This document shows, one piece after another, positions 46,326 to 58,543 of a DNA stretch of 64,000 nt. A model generated the notes under the pieces. It worked only from the letters and a program-made list of their open reading frames with translations, was not told the DNA's origin and made no database searches. The translations under genes and the position numbers were made by a program. Origin of the DNA: Pseudisothecium myosuroides (Eukaryota > Streptophyta > Bryopsida > Hypnales > Lembophyllaceae); NCBI GenBank assembly GCA_951799445.1, contig OX637294.1:22903452-22967451 (forward strand). Direction: 5' to 3'. How positions within the stretch are numbered: the first letter of the stretch is position 1; each line of letters opens with the position of its first letter.

Positions 46326-49300
46326 CCCCCACCTCCACTTGAAAATTACAAAGGGGTGGGATTGGAGGGGGGTGTCGTAGCACAAGAAAGTAAAATCCCT
46401 CCAGTAGACGTTCTAAAGTGTTAAAACCGTCTTTTGGGTGACTCGAGTATTGTTCCCTCAGAGATCTGTATCGAACTTCTATAGTGATGACCGGAAACGG
46501 ATGCGGAAATCACAACAACCACAAGCGAACCGGATTCTAAGACGGAAAGCTAAAAATATACAAATGATTTTTTTCCGTCCGGTTGGACTATCTCACTTCA
46601 GTCCTAATCCGCTCAACAACAATAAGGAAGTGTCTCTACAATATACCAGTCCCTTACTCACAAATACAACTTCTGACTCTAGGATTCGAAACCGGAACCG
46701 GAAGGAGTGTCATTACCCTGTACCTCTTCCTGTTTCCGCTCTTGGATCCTCAAAACAAGTAACCGGTTTGAAGTTTAGCCTCTATGTCAGAGGGTTCCGC
46801 ATATTTTGGTTAAGGAAGGTGGCGTGAATTCCTACCCTTCGATATTTTTAGAGTGACTGAAGTTTCACTAAAAAGAAGAAAAATAACAAAACACAAAAAG
46901 AAATAGGATCTTGGTTTCTCCTCACAACTAACCTGGAAGCTTAGTCTAGATCAGTAGGTCATTCAGGAAACCCCTACTGTCCTCACAATACTACAATGAC
47001 AGATTTTTCCAACCCAAGTTTCTAGGCGGAGTCGCTGCTTGGACCGGAAACCGGATACAAGAAACATCCGGGGGCACTTATCTTCTTCCAAAACCTGCAA
47101 CCATGGCTACCCGCACAAATAATGGTTCTAGCATTATCGGCATACCAACCTAGCATCAAGACTTTTCAGACCAACGCTTGGGATGTGGAAATCACACGCT
47201 TTGCAATGGAAAATGAAAAAGAACACAAGTATATTATCCTATCAAAGACTGCCCAAGATTGAAACTAACTTCAACCTCCTAAATACCATCCCAAAGGAAC
47301 CCAAAGAAGGCCCCCCTGGAAATCCTAACTGCAAACCAAAGAATGACACGCGTCACACCTAATCTTCAAAATCCTAACTCTAAGTTTAACTGTCTAACAT
47401 CCAATTTTTTTTTCTAAAATCGGATCCTGTTATCCAAGTACATGCAGCCGGAAAGTAACTAACAGTGACAATCTTTTACTTTCCTCTACTTAACTGAACT
47501 CCAACTATCTTTCACTTTCCAAAATTGAACTCCTCCTATCTTTCACTTTTTGAAACTAAACTTAACTGAAGTCTATTTTTACTTTCGAACTACAAAAACC
47601 GGAGTTCCACTTAACTCCTTGTGGGCGCTAGATTACCCACCCTTGATAATAAAGCGAATATCGACCAGGTTCTATGCCTTTATCCACAATTTTTAATATA
47701 TGGGGGTGATGTGAGCGCGGTCCATTGTGCCTTCCAAGCAATGGATCTTTTTTGCTAACGTTTCCTAAGTGTCATGGATGGCATCGAATAATTAGAATGC
47801 ATGTAATAAGTCACAAGGTAACTGCAAGCTCGGGGGTAATGGTAAAATTCTAACTTCCTAACTATCTATCCTATGTCGAGGGTCGACTGGGTAGTTGGCG
47901 TTATTTCTAACGTCTCTAATTACGTAAAAAGGGGAACCCCTATGTTCCTTCCATGAACCCCTAAGACTATCTTGGGTTTCTAAGACTCCACCTAGAAGTT
48001 CTACTTTTAAAAGCTACCCCTAAGTTCCAACTTCTTAATGTAATTCTAGATTTTACTTCTTTAACTTGATTGTAAATATTAACTATCAACTTTTGCTCTA
48101 TGTTTTGACTTTTGACTCTAGGTTTCTATTCCTAAATTAACTCTAAGATTTATCCTTGAATTTTAACTCTATGTTTTAACTTTTAACTCGAAGTTTTCAC
48201 TTCCCTATTTTATTCTAATTTTACCTTCTACGTATAACTCTAGGTTTTTGACTTTTTACTCTAAATTTTTACTTCTCAAATTAATCCCAAATTTTAACCT
48301 CTAGGTTTGACTCTACGTTTTCACTTTGACTCTAGATTTTTTCCTACTTCCAACTAACTCTAAGATTTACCCTCTAAATCTAACTATAACTTTTCACTTT
48401 TCACTTTAGCTCTTTACTCTAATTTTTTACTTCCCCCCTTGACTCTAAAGTTTAACCTTTAAATTTAATCTTAACTTTTGACTTTAGGCTTTTGAATTTC
48501 TACTTCCAAATTTAACCCTATCATTTTAATCCTAGATGAACTCTAAATGTTACTCCAAGTTTTACTTCTAAATTTTACTTCCAAAATTTACTCCAAGTTT
48601 TGACTTCTAATTTTTACTCTATTCCTAACTCAAAAATCTACTTCCTAAGTTGATTTTCAATTCTACTGTTGACCTCTACTTTCTACTCTAATTTTTGACT
48701 CCCTAATCAACTCTAAACTCTTACATGAACCTACCCTAGGATTTGACTTGAGAGTTTAAACCCCTAAGTTAAAATTCCAAATTAATTCTATTTTTTAACT
48801 CCCCAAAGTTAACTCTAGATTTTGACCTTAGAAGTTTAACTTTAAAAAGTAAAAGTGTAAATTGATTCTAATTCTAACCGCTAATTAATCCCTAATTTTA
48901 ATCCTAAATTCTCTTTCTAAATTTAAACCTAATTTCCGTCCATTGTTCCTTGTGGATCAAATTTAATTAATATTCCTCCATTCTACCCCCTATCGCTTCA
49001 CTTAGCCTAACGCGGTCAGTTTACGGTCGAATCTTAAGTGTAATATGTTTTTGGAAACCTCTATCATTAATCTATAATTTTTTGAATCTAAACTTTTGAT
49101 TTGCACTAATCTCGGGTGCTAATCACGCTCTAAGGGCTGATTAGAAAAATAAATGCTAATTAGGGAGAAACATCAAAGATTAAATCAAAAACTCACCTCT
49201 TCACTACCGGTGTCGGAAATAACTTCATCCACGTCCACGTGTGCATCCTCACGCTCCATGGTAGTCTTTGGCTTTGTTTTGAATTTTTTCCGAGCTCACT

Positions 49301-49899
49301 GCTTATTTTAGAAAATATTACAATTTTTGATGATCTAAACTCCCTCTTTCCCTTCCTCCTTTCTTTTCTTTCTTCCTCTTTCTTCTACACTAACACTATT
49401 CCACTTAAGCTTTTATGAGTCTTACACTATAGTTTTAAACTTCAAGAAGGGTTTAAAGGTTCCTCCTACCCTCTTACACAACTTTGCTTTGTGTCATCCT
49501 AATCCTCTTCCCATCGGTCACTATGAATTCTCTAGATTTCTTTCCCTAAGCCTACCTACTCCTCACCTAGGCTACTATTTATCGTCTCTCACCTTTCTTG
49601 CCTACTTCTTCTCCTCCCTTCCTAATCTCCTTCCATTGTGTGTAGGTCTGAGTGGTGAGAGGAACAATTTTGTGTGCAGATACGGTGGTGCTCCGCTCTC
49701 TTCTCCTTCCTCCTTTTTGTATTTTTTGCCCTAATCCTACTTCAACCCCACTTAGCACAAATTAGTTCAACATGCTTTTGGTTTGGTTTGTCTTTGTTTG
49801 TGTTCTGGTTTGAGAAAACCAAAAAAAGAAAAGAAAGAGAGAATCAAAAATTTGGGGAGGAGCCTGAATGGCCCCAGCCTCCCCTGCTGTACTGAGAGC

Positions 49900-50265
49900 C
49901 TGCTGGCCCTTCGGCTGGCTGGCCTTCCCGGCTGGCTGGCTGGCTGGGAGGTCGGCCAATTTAATTAATTAAATTTTTTTTAATTAATTTCTTTTTTTCT
50001 TCTGTTATGCTGGTTCTGATTGTTGGCTGGCTCGTTATGCTGGTTCTGATGTTGGTTGGCTTGTTATACTGGTTCAGATGTTGGCTGTTGTATGCTGGTT
50101 CTGATGTTGGCTGGCCGTATGCTGGTTCTAGAAAACTAGATTTCTGACTAAGGCTAAAAAGACTAGAATTTTGGCTAAGGCTAAATAAAAAGACTAGATT
50201 TCTGACTAAGGCTAAAGAGACTGGAATTTTGGCTAAGGCTAAAAAAGACTAGATTCTTGCTAACC
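49900..50265. repeat. Minisatellites in family A copy 2
   Basis: GGCTGGCTGGC runs, then TATGCTGGTTCTGATGTTGG units (about 28 bp, roughly five copies, 50005-50128), then GACTAGATTTCTGACTAAGG units of about 27 bp. The units differ from those at the equivalent place in copy 1. Confidence 0.8.
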
Positions 50266-51742
50266 TAGGGGGGGGATAGAACTTTGGGGGGTGCTAGAGC
50301 CACTAAGATTTTTGGGATACAACTAACTAAATAAAACTTTGGGGAACCACTAACCTCTCTTAAACTTTGGGAAATGACTAAACTTCACTAAGTGCAAAGG
50401 AACCTACATATCTTGGAAGCTAAACTCTGGAGGTTTCCACAAAGGTCTTGGAAACTAGACTTTGGATCTAAACACGGGGGAGGTGCAAAGCTTCGCCGTG
50501 AAATTGGTTTTAACACCAAATTTAGGACTTCTAGATTCCCCGGGATTCGAAGCTCTGCCGTCTACACTTTTAACACATACTTTAGGACTTTTACTTTGTC
50601 ACTAGTTCAGAGCTTCGCCGTTTCCAAGGGGGGTCCACACAATGAGAGAGACTTTAGAAGAGGGAAAAAGCTAAACTTTTAAAGAAAACCACACATGAGT
50701 TCAAAGCTTCGCCGTCCCGGAGGGGGGTCCACTCAACAAAGAGAAGATTAGAAGAGGGTTTGGAAGAAACTTAACAAAAAACATGTACAAGGAGGTTCAA
50801 AGCTTCGCCGTCCCGGAGGGGGGTCTACTCAACAAGGAAAAGGTTAGAAGAGGGTGTAAGAAAAAAACACAAAGAGAAAACACACCAGTTAGACCATGTG
50901 GCAACACAAAGCTCACACGCTAAAGGCCCCCCAAAGCGGCATCGCCAAGGTATGGTGGGGGGTGACTTTAGGATTAGTGCAAGATACAAAAAAAACTCTT
51001 AAACTTCACAAGTTAGATCACAACACGTACAAGAGGGAGAGAGAGGCTCTCCACTTACAACAAGGTGCCAAAAACTTCACAAAAGAGTACACAAAGCAAG
51101 GTAGAAGGACCCCCAAGGACCTTCAAAGCTTGAAAAGAAGCAACAATGGAGCCAAAAGTGCTCCAAAAACACCGTAGAGGTTTTTGGCTTCAAACGCCAA
51201 AATATCCAAAATAACTTGGACCCACGGACCCAAAACAAGAATTGGGGGTGTTCTAGAGAGAGAAATGGGGCCCTTATATAGGTTTCCCAAGGGCTCATCC
51301 CTCTCTCTAAAGCTCTAAGGTAACCTTATCAACGGGGATTTTCATCCTCATCTTCAAAGATTTTCATCCTACATCCTAAATTTCTACTTCTACCATCTAT
51401 GCTGGACCAACATCCTAACTTTTGGAGATTAGCTCCAATCCCCGAACGGATTGCGCCGTTGGATCCAGATCGCCGTGTTTAGTCCTAGACCTTCCTACCC
51501 TCGGTACCGAGTGTTGCAATGTGAATTTTTGGTTTTTTGTAAGTTATCTAAATTTTGGAACGGAAACCGTGATCTGGTATCCGGATACAAGCAAGAGGTA
51601 ACAGGAAACCGGAAATTAGTTACGGAACGGAATAGGTGACAATCCGGATTCGATCTGAATCTAAACCGGATTAGAGTTGGAACGGATCTGAGTTGGAACG
51701 GATGGGGTCAGGAACGGATTTGATCATGATGACAGATCAGAC

Positions 51743-51750
51743 TATATATA
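51743..51750 (+). promoter_or_regulatory. TATA box in the family B solo LTR
   Basis: TATATATAGG lies 231 bp after the LTR start and about 280 bp before the ATG at 52028. If it is the LTR promoter, the ORF is the first reading frame of the transcript. Confidence 0.5.
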
Positions 51751-52027
51751 GGTTGACCAATCCAGTGGCCACTCTTTTTCAATCTTCGTTTGCGGAAATC
51801 TCGCTCCAGCTTGTACTTAGCTTCTCTTCCCAGCGCTTTGCCTTCTTGTTTTGTGTTTGTGTTTGTGGGTGCGTGGTAGTGTGTTAGAACGCGCAGCGCT
51901 TTAGCGTGTGTTGCAGGTTTAGAGGTATTCCGGTTGAGATCGGAAGAGCAAAGGTGAGAAACGAGACGTGCGGCTAGGAGAGGGAAAGGTAGCCACGGTC
52001 AGAAACCGGTTAGCACAGCTCGTGTCC

Positions 52028-53701
52028 ATGCCTCAGCTCCGCAAGAGTAGAGCAGGGCCGTCCAGTTCCTCCGCAGTAGAAGTGAAACTCCGGAAGGTGT
52101 GTCCGATCATTCCAGTAGACAAGAAGGAAAAGGACAACCTGATAGAGGATCTCGCCAAGATGGGTTGCGAAGGGCTGATCGATAACTCCTGGGGGTTTAG
52201 GGAGGAACGGATGATTCGAGAGTTGTTGGGAAAACTCTCGAATCAGTTCGACAAGACCATCCGCGAAATTCCGGGCAGTTGGACGGAAGAGATGTGGAAG
52301 GCAGTGTACGAATTCCGGTCCGGAGGTCGAGGGATGGCCTCCTCGAAGGAAGGTTACACTCGGGGGAAGTTCCGGAGCGACATGGACTCGAAGGACGGGC
52401 ATGCGGTCGCAGACTGCTTGGACGACCGGCATCGGAACCTTCTACAGTTCCTGGTTCCGATCATCCACCCGGAGAAGCCGACGAGGGTGACCATCGCCAT
52501 CGGGAACCTGATTTTCGGAGCCCTAAGCGGGGAACGGAAAGTAGACTGGGCCAGGATTTTATTCGATCTGGTCAACCGTCTCATTCCGAAGATCGGAGGA
52601 AGTAGGCCGACTCCGTTGAGTCCCTACCTCTTCCATCTTTACAAGCACAATCAACTCCTCACGGATACGGAGGAGAAGGAGTGGAAGACTCAGGAGTCAC
52701 TCCTGAAGTATAGAGAATCGGAAGATGAGCAGGAGGAAGCAACCGGTTCCAAGGAGGAAGAAGAAGAAGAGGAGGAGCAGTTCCGGCCGCAGCACAAGCG
52801 GCAGAAGACAACGCCTCCTCACCGAAGAGGAACCCCAACCCCTCCGGGTGAGACCTCCAATCTTGGGAAGAAACCGGTTTCGGAAGAACCGGGTCCTTCC
52901 GGATCGGATCCGACGGATCCGTTCAACCGTCTGATCAACATCCTGAGCGATGTACGAGCAGACTGGACAGTGAAGAAGCTGATTCTGAACCAGATCAGCG
53001 AGCTGGTGGGAGCACCAGCAAACAGCAACCTTGCGGAAGTGGTTGCAGATTTCATCTCCAGCCCGGATGAGATCCGGAAACAAGAAGTGGAGATTCGACG
53101 ACTCCAGGAGGAGAATGAGTCGTTGAAGACAGAATTGTTGCTCCTCAAGGAGGACATGGCTACCACCCGGGAGATGGCAGAGGCTACCCGGAAAGTAGCC
53201 GAGGACGTGAAGGCCACATTTGGGGCAACCGGAGAGGCCGTCACCAAGTCAAAGCTGTTTGACGAGGGAGTCCTCAAGGAGAAGAAAATATCCGGAACCA
53301 GGGTGGTCCGGATTTTGACGGACTACTCCGAGAAGGTGGAGTTAGTCATGATGGAAGCGCGAAAGGCTGCAAACCGGATGGAGGAGAGCAGCAGGAAGCT
53401 GAACGGAGTGACGTTGTCACGGTCGTTCCATCTGTCCGACCTTTCAATGCCCGGATCTTTTTTGAACGTGGGCATTCCGACGGAAGGAAAGGAGGGAACT
53501 CCCCAGTCAAAGAAGAGTGGGAGGAAGCTCGCGCACACCATCAATTTGGATTCGTCACCGGATCTCCCAGAACGTGAAACCGGGGAGCGGAACCGGAACT
53601 TGACGGACGTCTTCGAGCAGCTGGGAACGGAGCAGCCTAGAAGTCCCACACTGAACCCGGGGAAAGATCAAAGTATTGGATCTAACCCCAGATCAGGGTG
53701 A
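52028..53701 (+). CDS. LTR-encoded retrotransposon accessory protein, 557 residues, family not recognised
   Basis: An open frame with no stop from the first ATG (MPQLRKSRAG) to TGA; an upstream in-frame GTG could extend it by 20 codons. Residues about 25-225 form a globular domain with DGHAVADC (near 125), FLVPIIHPEKPTR and SPYLFHLYKHN (near 198). An Asp/Glu run (about 235-255) is followed by a basic KRQK patch, a Pro-rich linker, and a coiled coil (about 345-400, with EEIRRLQEEN-type heptads). The C-terminus is Ser/Pro-rich. The homologue in the gypsy 3' LTR (58010-56090) is collinear. No protease, polymerase, zinc-knuckle or membrane motif is visible. It may be gag-like or a regulatory accessory protein; both are inference. 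CCGG is frequent in its codons. Confidence 0.72.
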   Translation: MPQLRKSRAGPSSSSAVEVKLRKVCPIIPVDKKEKDNLIEDLAKMGCEGLIDNSWGFREERMIRELLGKLSNQFDKTIREIPGSWTEEMWKAVYEFRSGGRGMASSKEGYTRGKFRSDMDSKDGHAVADCLDDRHRNLLQFLVPIIHPEKPTRVTIAIGNLIFGALSGERKVDWARILFDLVNRLIPKIGGSRPTPLSPYLFHLYKHNQLLTDTEEKEWKTQESLLKYRESEDEQEEATGSKEEEEEEEEQFRPQHKRQKTTPPHRRGTPTPPGETSNLGKKPVSEEPGPSGSDPTDPFNRLINILSDVRADWTVKKLILNQISELVGAPANSNLAEVVADFISSPDEIRKQEVEIRRLQEENESLKTELLLLKEDMATTREMAEATRKVAEDVKATFGATGEAVTKSKLFDEGVLKEKKISGTRVVRILTDYSEKVELVMMEARKAANRMEESSRKLNGVTLSRSFHLSDLSMPGSFLNVGIPTEGKEGTPQSKKSGRKLAHTINLDSSPDLPERETGERNRNLTDVFEQLGTEQPRSPTLNPGKDQSIGSNPRSG

Positions 53702-56089
53702 GGATCAAGATCAGAGCGTGGACCAAGGCAAAGACAAAGTCATGGACGAAGGAACGGATCAAGGAGTAGATCCGGTTATGATAGGGTAGTTAGGATTTTA
53801 GTTGTAAATATTTGTTAGTTAGGACCGGACCGGATTTGATCCGGATGTGTCTGGTCTGGATCGGATGTTTTCCGGTCTGGACGGCTCGGCGGGGACCGAA
53901 AGTTCCGCGCGGACTTTCCGGGCCGCTTTTTGTTGACTTTTGAGTTTTAAAATGTATATAGTCAGTCTCTGCGAAGGAGACTGGGAGTCTTTTCCCCTGA
54001 GTTTTTGTGCATTCTCTATTGATTTCTTGTTGTACGTCTCTCCCGCGCGTGGCAGGGCTGTTTTGATGAGGAGTTAGGAATATGTATGCAGATTCTGGAG
54101 AGATTTCTCCCCTTAGTGTGTTTGTTTTGCTCTTATGTGCCTTTGAGTAGGTATTCTAAGTGTTGGGAGCGGATTCCAGTGCCTCAGTACCTCTACAGTT
54201 CACGATTCCGGGCGAGAAAGCCGTTGTTAGGCTAGGCGGATAGGGAAGGAGTCCTTAGTCGCGCTAGAACTCCTGGATAGGAAATCCGGTTGAGTGTCCG
54301 ATCTCCCGTGAGGTCTCGCTGCCCTAGTTGGTAAACGGAAGAACTGTAGTTGATGTTGGAACGGACGGGTTCGCTTGTAACCACCTAACTTTGTACGGAG
54401 GGAACTTGGCATCAAGGTCGTTGTAGTATGAGAGGATCGTACGGGGGGTCTTTATGTGACTTGCCAACCGGATCGTTGTCCGAGTGGCTGTGAGAGATCA
54501 AACCGGATTCGCGCTAGTGTAGGAAGTAGTGGATTAGAGAAGTGGGTCTTCAGCCACTATAAGTCACGGAAGGAGTGGCGGGCCTGCCACTCTCAAAAGC
54601 AAGCGGCGAACCCTCTGATGGTGAAACAGAGGCAAAACTAAACCGGAGTGGAGTGAGAGTACGTGTGAGAGGACCGGATCGGATCGGTCCAGAGGAGTTC
54701 CAGAATCAGAAGTGTTAGGATCCTGGGTTGTGGAAGTTTTACAGGACTGAATAGCTTGACAGGCCGGAAGAGATAGAGAGAGGTCTGGTCGTTGTTTTTG
54801 GTGTGTTGTTGTTTCCGGTTTTAGATCTAGGACCGGAAAGTAGAAATTGGATACTGACAAGAGCTTAAGTTGGGAATAGAGCTAGATACTTCACAGAATC
54901 TCGTGAGTTCGATCTTTAGAGTCATTTTGTTATGCTTTAGAGTGGTTTTTGGGAGTATAACAGGGAATTCACTTACTCTGTGCTGCGACACCGAGGCCAA
55001 AAACCCATCGTAGGCTAATTTAGTTTAAAAACCAAATCGTCGTAAAATCTTAGATCTTGGGGGTCTCTTATTTTGAGCAATGTGAATAGCCTAGGATCTC
55101 TGGTAGGTGCGAGAGAGTCGGGAAGGACTTTTGGTTGACTTCGTTTTGCCATCGTATGGTCCCGGAATGCCGGTCAACGTCGCGGGGACCCCACCACGTG
55201 GTTAATTCCCGAGGAATCTCGCCGGTTCGGGTACTTGCCGCTATTGGAATGTCGTGAAACTTCACGAAGCGCCTTATTAACATAAAACAAGCTAGTCTAA
55301 TTTTTAGTGAGATTTTATTGTAACTTGGGTAATTTCCACGAAATTCCCGTTAGAGGTTAGGAGGGTTGACTACCCAGAAAAGGTTCTTCTGCAAGTCGGA
55401 AGATGCCGGGATTTTTCATGTGACCTCTGAGGGAGTTGCATGAAAGACGTGCGGGTGTGTTTCTGTACCTGGCACGATTGGTCAATGGAGATTAAAACTG
55501 GCCATCTCCTTGAATTAGCGACGGTGCGAGAATCTTTTGCAGGTGGAAGAATCTTGGCGAACCGATTTTGCCGGTGGACTTCTGGCATAAGATTCACCAT
55601 AGAACACCATCCTTGGGCTGTAGAGTCCTCCACGGGCCCGATCTTGCGTGAGTGGCTTCTACATGCTAACAATTGGGATTTCGGGAATTCGTCGATCTAA
55701 TGGGGAATTCTAAATCTAACTCTAGGATCCAACCTAGTAGCCTTGCTGTGGATCCCTCAGACCGACCTAGCCATGAATCGCCACATTCATGGTGGGATTT
55801 AACCCTTTTGGGGCTGTGTGACTCGAATCCTCCAAATCTAACCTTTTCGTTATTTTTGTACTATTTTTAGGCAAGGTTTGGGGGATTCTAAGTAAAAAAC
55901 ACAAATCTAGACCAAATACTATAATGGATATGACACAACCCTATTTCGGTTCTACACTCTTTTTATAGTTTTTTTCTATACTTTTATCAACTTTAAATTG
56001 CAAATTTTCAAAAAAATAATTCTACAAGTCCCAAGCAACAAATTGGGAGCTCACACTCCTTAACTTAACTTCTAAAATTTAAACTCTAT

Positions 56090-58010
56090 CTACTTCTTCT
56101 GCCTCTTGGCTGGTGTTTGTGTGGTTTTGGCCACTCCTTTCTTTGTTGATTGCGGCTTACTTCCAGTTGCCTTGGAAGCTTTTCCTTTTGGCGGAGTTGG
56201 CAGTTTTCCTCTGCCCTTTCCATGCGCCGGTTTTGATTCTTCTTCCGATTCCTCTTCACCTTCCTCACTCTCCTCGCTTGACTCAAACTGGTCCTCCTCC
56301 TTCTCCGAGGTCTCTGACGATTCACCTTCTTCTGATTCGATCTCGATTGTGGGTGATGCCTCCCTTCCTTGCTTGGAAGTTTCTTTCCTTCGTGTCCCGG
56401 ATGAAGGCTTGTTCGATCGATCGGAAAGGGTACTCTGTGGCGTTCCCTGGTTCGGTTCTGCAAACTTGCTCTGACTCCGGGTTTGGGATGCGGGTGAAAG
56501 CCCTTTTCCGGTTACCTTGTCAATCTTCAACTTGGTCTTGCTGGATGGTGTAGTCTTTTCCTCTGGTTCTTCCTTCGACTTCCGGTCAGCTGAACCCTTG
56601 GACGGTGTTGCCCTACTTGAGGTCTCCTTCTTCACCTTTCCGGTTGCCTTTATCGGTTCCGATTCCAACTGGAAGCCCGCATTGTCCATGACCTCCCTCA
56701 ATTCAAACAAGGTACTCTTCATCTTCTCATGATACGACACCAAGACTGAAACAACCTTGGGTCCCATCTGAGATCCCTCCTTGAGAACCTCAGCCTCAAA
56801 AAGTTGGGCTTTGTTAAGCACCTCGCCTGAATTTGCCACAAATTTTCGGATCCGGTTGAGAGTTTCTAAGGCTTCAGCCGAGATCTGTCTACCTTCACTC
56901 TCCGACTTCTTCCCTAACTCCTCCTTCAGATCCTTTATCTAACCGGTTAGACTAGCTATCCGGTTTTCTAACTTCAGGGTCACCTCTTTATCACTCAACA
57001 TTTTTTCTCTGATGCCCTTCAATTCACTTATAATCACCCCTAGAGGGTCAGTAGACTGCCCAAACCGGATCCTTACTAGCCCCCTCGCTCGCTACTTCCT
57101 TGCCTTTCTTCTGGGGCTTCTCCGGTTCCACTTCCGGTTCTAACTTGTCTATAGACATCTCTTTCTGCTCTTCCGGTTCCGGACTGATGTCGTGTTGCAA
57201 CATGACGACTACGGACTTGTACTCAGTTACCTCCTTTCCTCTCAACAAGTCATTATGCTCATACAAATGGAAGAGAAATGGAGACAAATCAGAAGGCCTT
57301 GACTTCCCTATAATTGCTACCATCTTCACAACCACCTCCTTCAACACTAGTCCCCAACTAACTTTCCTCCCTCCGGTCAGCGCACCAAATATTGTCTTGG
57401 CTATGGTGAGATTGGCCCGGGTAGGACATTCCGGATTCAAAATCGGAACTAGGAACTCTAGTACCCTCCTATGCCTTAGATTGATACAATCCGCCACGGC
57501 ATAGCCATCCTTGGGGTAGACAGGGTTACAAAACTTACCCCCATCAAACTCATGTTGTCGTCCGGCCAATCCTTCCCCGTCCTTTGGAAAGTTGTAGACC
57601 TCGCTTCAAGTATCTGGAGTCCATCCGGCTGGCAGCGACCGGATCGTATGGTGCCATTCACTCGACTGCTTCTTGAGCAGCTCCCCCACTATCGACTCGT
57701 TCTTCAGGTTCCATGGCCTCCGCAGGAATCCATCACAACCCAGTCCCTTCAGATCCTCCCTCAAGAACGCCATCTCCTTGACATTCTTCGGCAGTCCGGG
57801 TACCATTGACCGGAGCTTGAATGAAGGTGACTCCTCATTCGCTTCAACCTTCACCATGACTCTAACCAACAACTTGGATCGACTACAAACTCTGAGCTCT
57901 TCCTGCCCTAAACAATTGTGCACTACTTGCTCTCTCCCATAACAACAATCAGCCTCACAACTGTTTAACCGGAATCTCAAACTTGCACTCCTCCAAGCTC
58001 TGAGCTCCAA
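56090..58010 (-). pseudogene. Decayed homologue of the LTR-encoded ORF in the gypsy 3' LTR
   Basis: Minus-strand segments 58010-57606, 57569-57048 and 56839-56090 align in order with the intact ORF at 52028-53701. Shared blocks are DGYAVADC, FLVPILNPECPTR, SPFLFHLYEHN and a coiled-coil block around SGEVLNKAQLFE. Breaks: TGA at 57606-57608, where the intact copy has TGG in a W-T-E-E-M-W context; a frameshift near 57050; and a TAG near 56940. No ATG is present at the start. The C-terminal part has acidic runs (SEEGEEESEEE) and Lys-rich repeats. It lies after the polypurine tract, hence within the LTR. Confidence 0.75.
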
Positions 58011-58481
58011 ACTCTATTGCAAACATTCACTCTTAACCGAAAAACACCAAAATGAAAAGATAGAATGCGGAGGCTTCTACTTGACCCCTACTTCTCTCCT
58101 AACCGTCCGGTTCCCCCGCCGTTGGAACTATTCGTTCCCATCCACACCGGAAAATGATTTCTGTTCAACGGCTCTCTAGTTTTCCCGTTAGTGACTGTTG
58201 GCCCCGGTTTCCGTTCCTAATAACCGGTTCGACCGTTCCCAAACTCCTAGAATCTTGGTTAGGATTCGACCTAGGTTTCCGATTTCCGGTTCAAGACAAG
58301 AACAACTAAGATCCATCTTAACCATTTTATCTCTTTTAGAAGATCTGATGGTTACTAATCTAAAACTCTACTAAAATATGGACATAACCCTATAAAACAA
58401 CAAAAAAAATTGGAAATAAAATATCTTTAACCTAATTCCATTACAAAATAATAGAATTTGGCGTTCTAGGCTCCGACATCA

Positions 58482-58491
58482 CCCCATTCCT
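58482..58491 (-). other. Polypurine tract of the gypsy element
   Basis: Minus-strand AGGAATGGGG directly precedes TG of the proposed 3' LTR and follows the integrase stop by about 50 bp. This is the usual place for plus-strand priming. Confidence 0.65.
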
Positions 58492-58543
58492 ACATGTGGG
58501 CGTCCCCGTGAACACCTAACCGGATCAGTTGTAACTGATCCCG

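Larger units (their letters stand above)
51512..54990 (+). mobile_element. Family B solo-LTR-like element, 3479 bp, carrying an intact ORF
   Basis: Begins TGTTGCAATG and ends GTGCTGCGACA, with 5-bp duplications CCGAG at 51507-51511 and 54991-54995. Copy 1 of family A provides the empty site near 36041-36048. Its 3' end matches the end of the gypsy 3' LTR, its length is close to that LTR (3479 against about 3668), and both contain the same ORF. No terminal direct repeats are visible inside. TATA-like motifs lie at 51743-51750 and near 53955. A solo LTR from LTR-LTR recombination is the best reading. Confidence 0.75.
47620..56055 (-). mobile_element. Giant solo-LTR-like element (family A), copy 2, split by a 3.5-kb insertion
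   Basis: On the minus strand it begins TGTGAGCTCCC at 56055 and ends GCGCCCACA at 47620. It is flanked by CTCCT at 47615-47619 and 56056-56060. Minus the insertion at 51512-54990 and one 5-bp duplication it is about 4952 bp. It is collinear with copy 1: TATA near 51273, GGCGAAGCTTTGAAC repeats 50480-50815, minisatellite zone 49860-50260, 21-codon segment 49197-49259 and TTAGAG-rich tract 47985-49130. It lies in the 3' LTR of the gypsy element. Confidence 0.85.
46373..58481 (-). mobile_element. 3' LTR of the family B gypsy element, interrupted by family A copy 2
   Basis: The left boundary follows the polypurine tract (TG at 58481-58480). The right boundary is set by TACGACA, which matches the TGCGACA end of the 3479-bp element at 54990. 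Between them lies a decayed ORF homologous to the intact ORF in that element. The inner boundary of R is not known. The 5' LTR is outside the window, so LTR identity cannot be checked here. Confidence 0.7.

Noticed and set aside
52819..53277. Antisense ORFs over the LTR-encoded gene
   Set aside because: They mirror the coding strand; the plus-strand frame is longer and has a collinear homologue at 58010-56090.
34972..56055. Segmental inverted duplication
   Set aside because: Each copy has its own 5-bp target duplication and different host sequence, so two separate insertions explain it.
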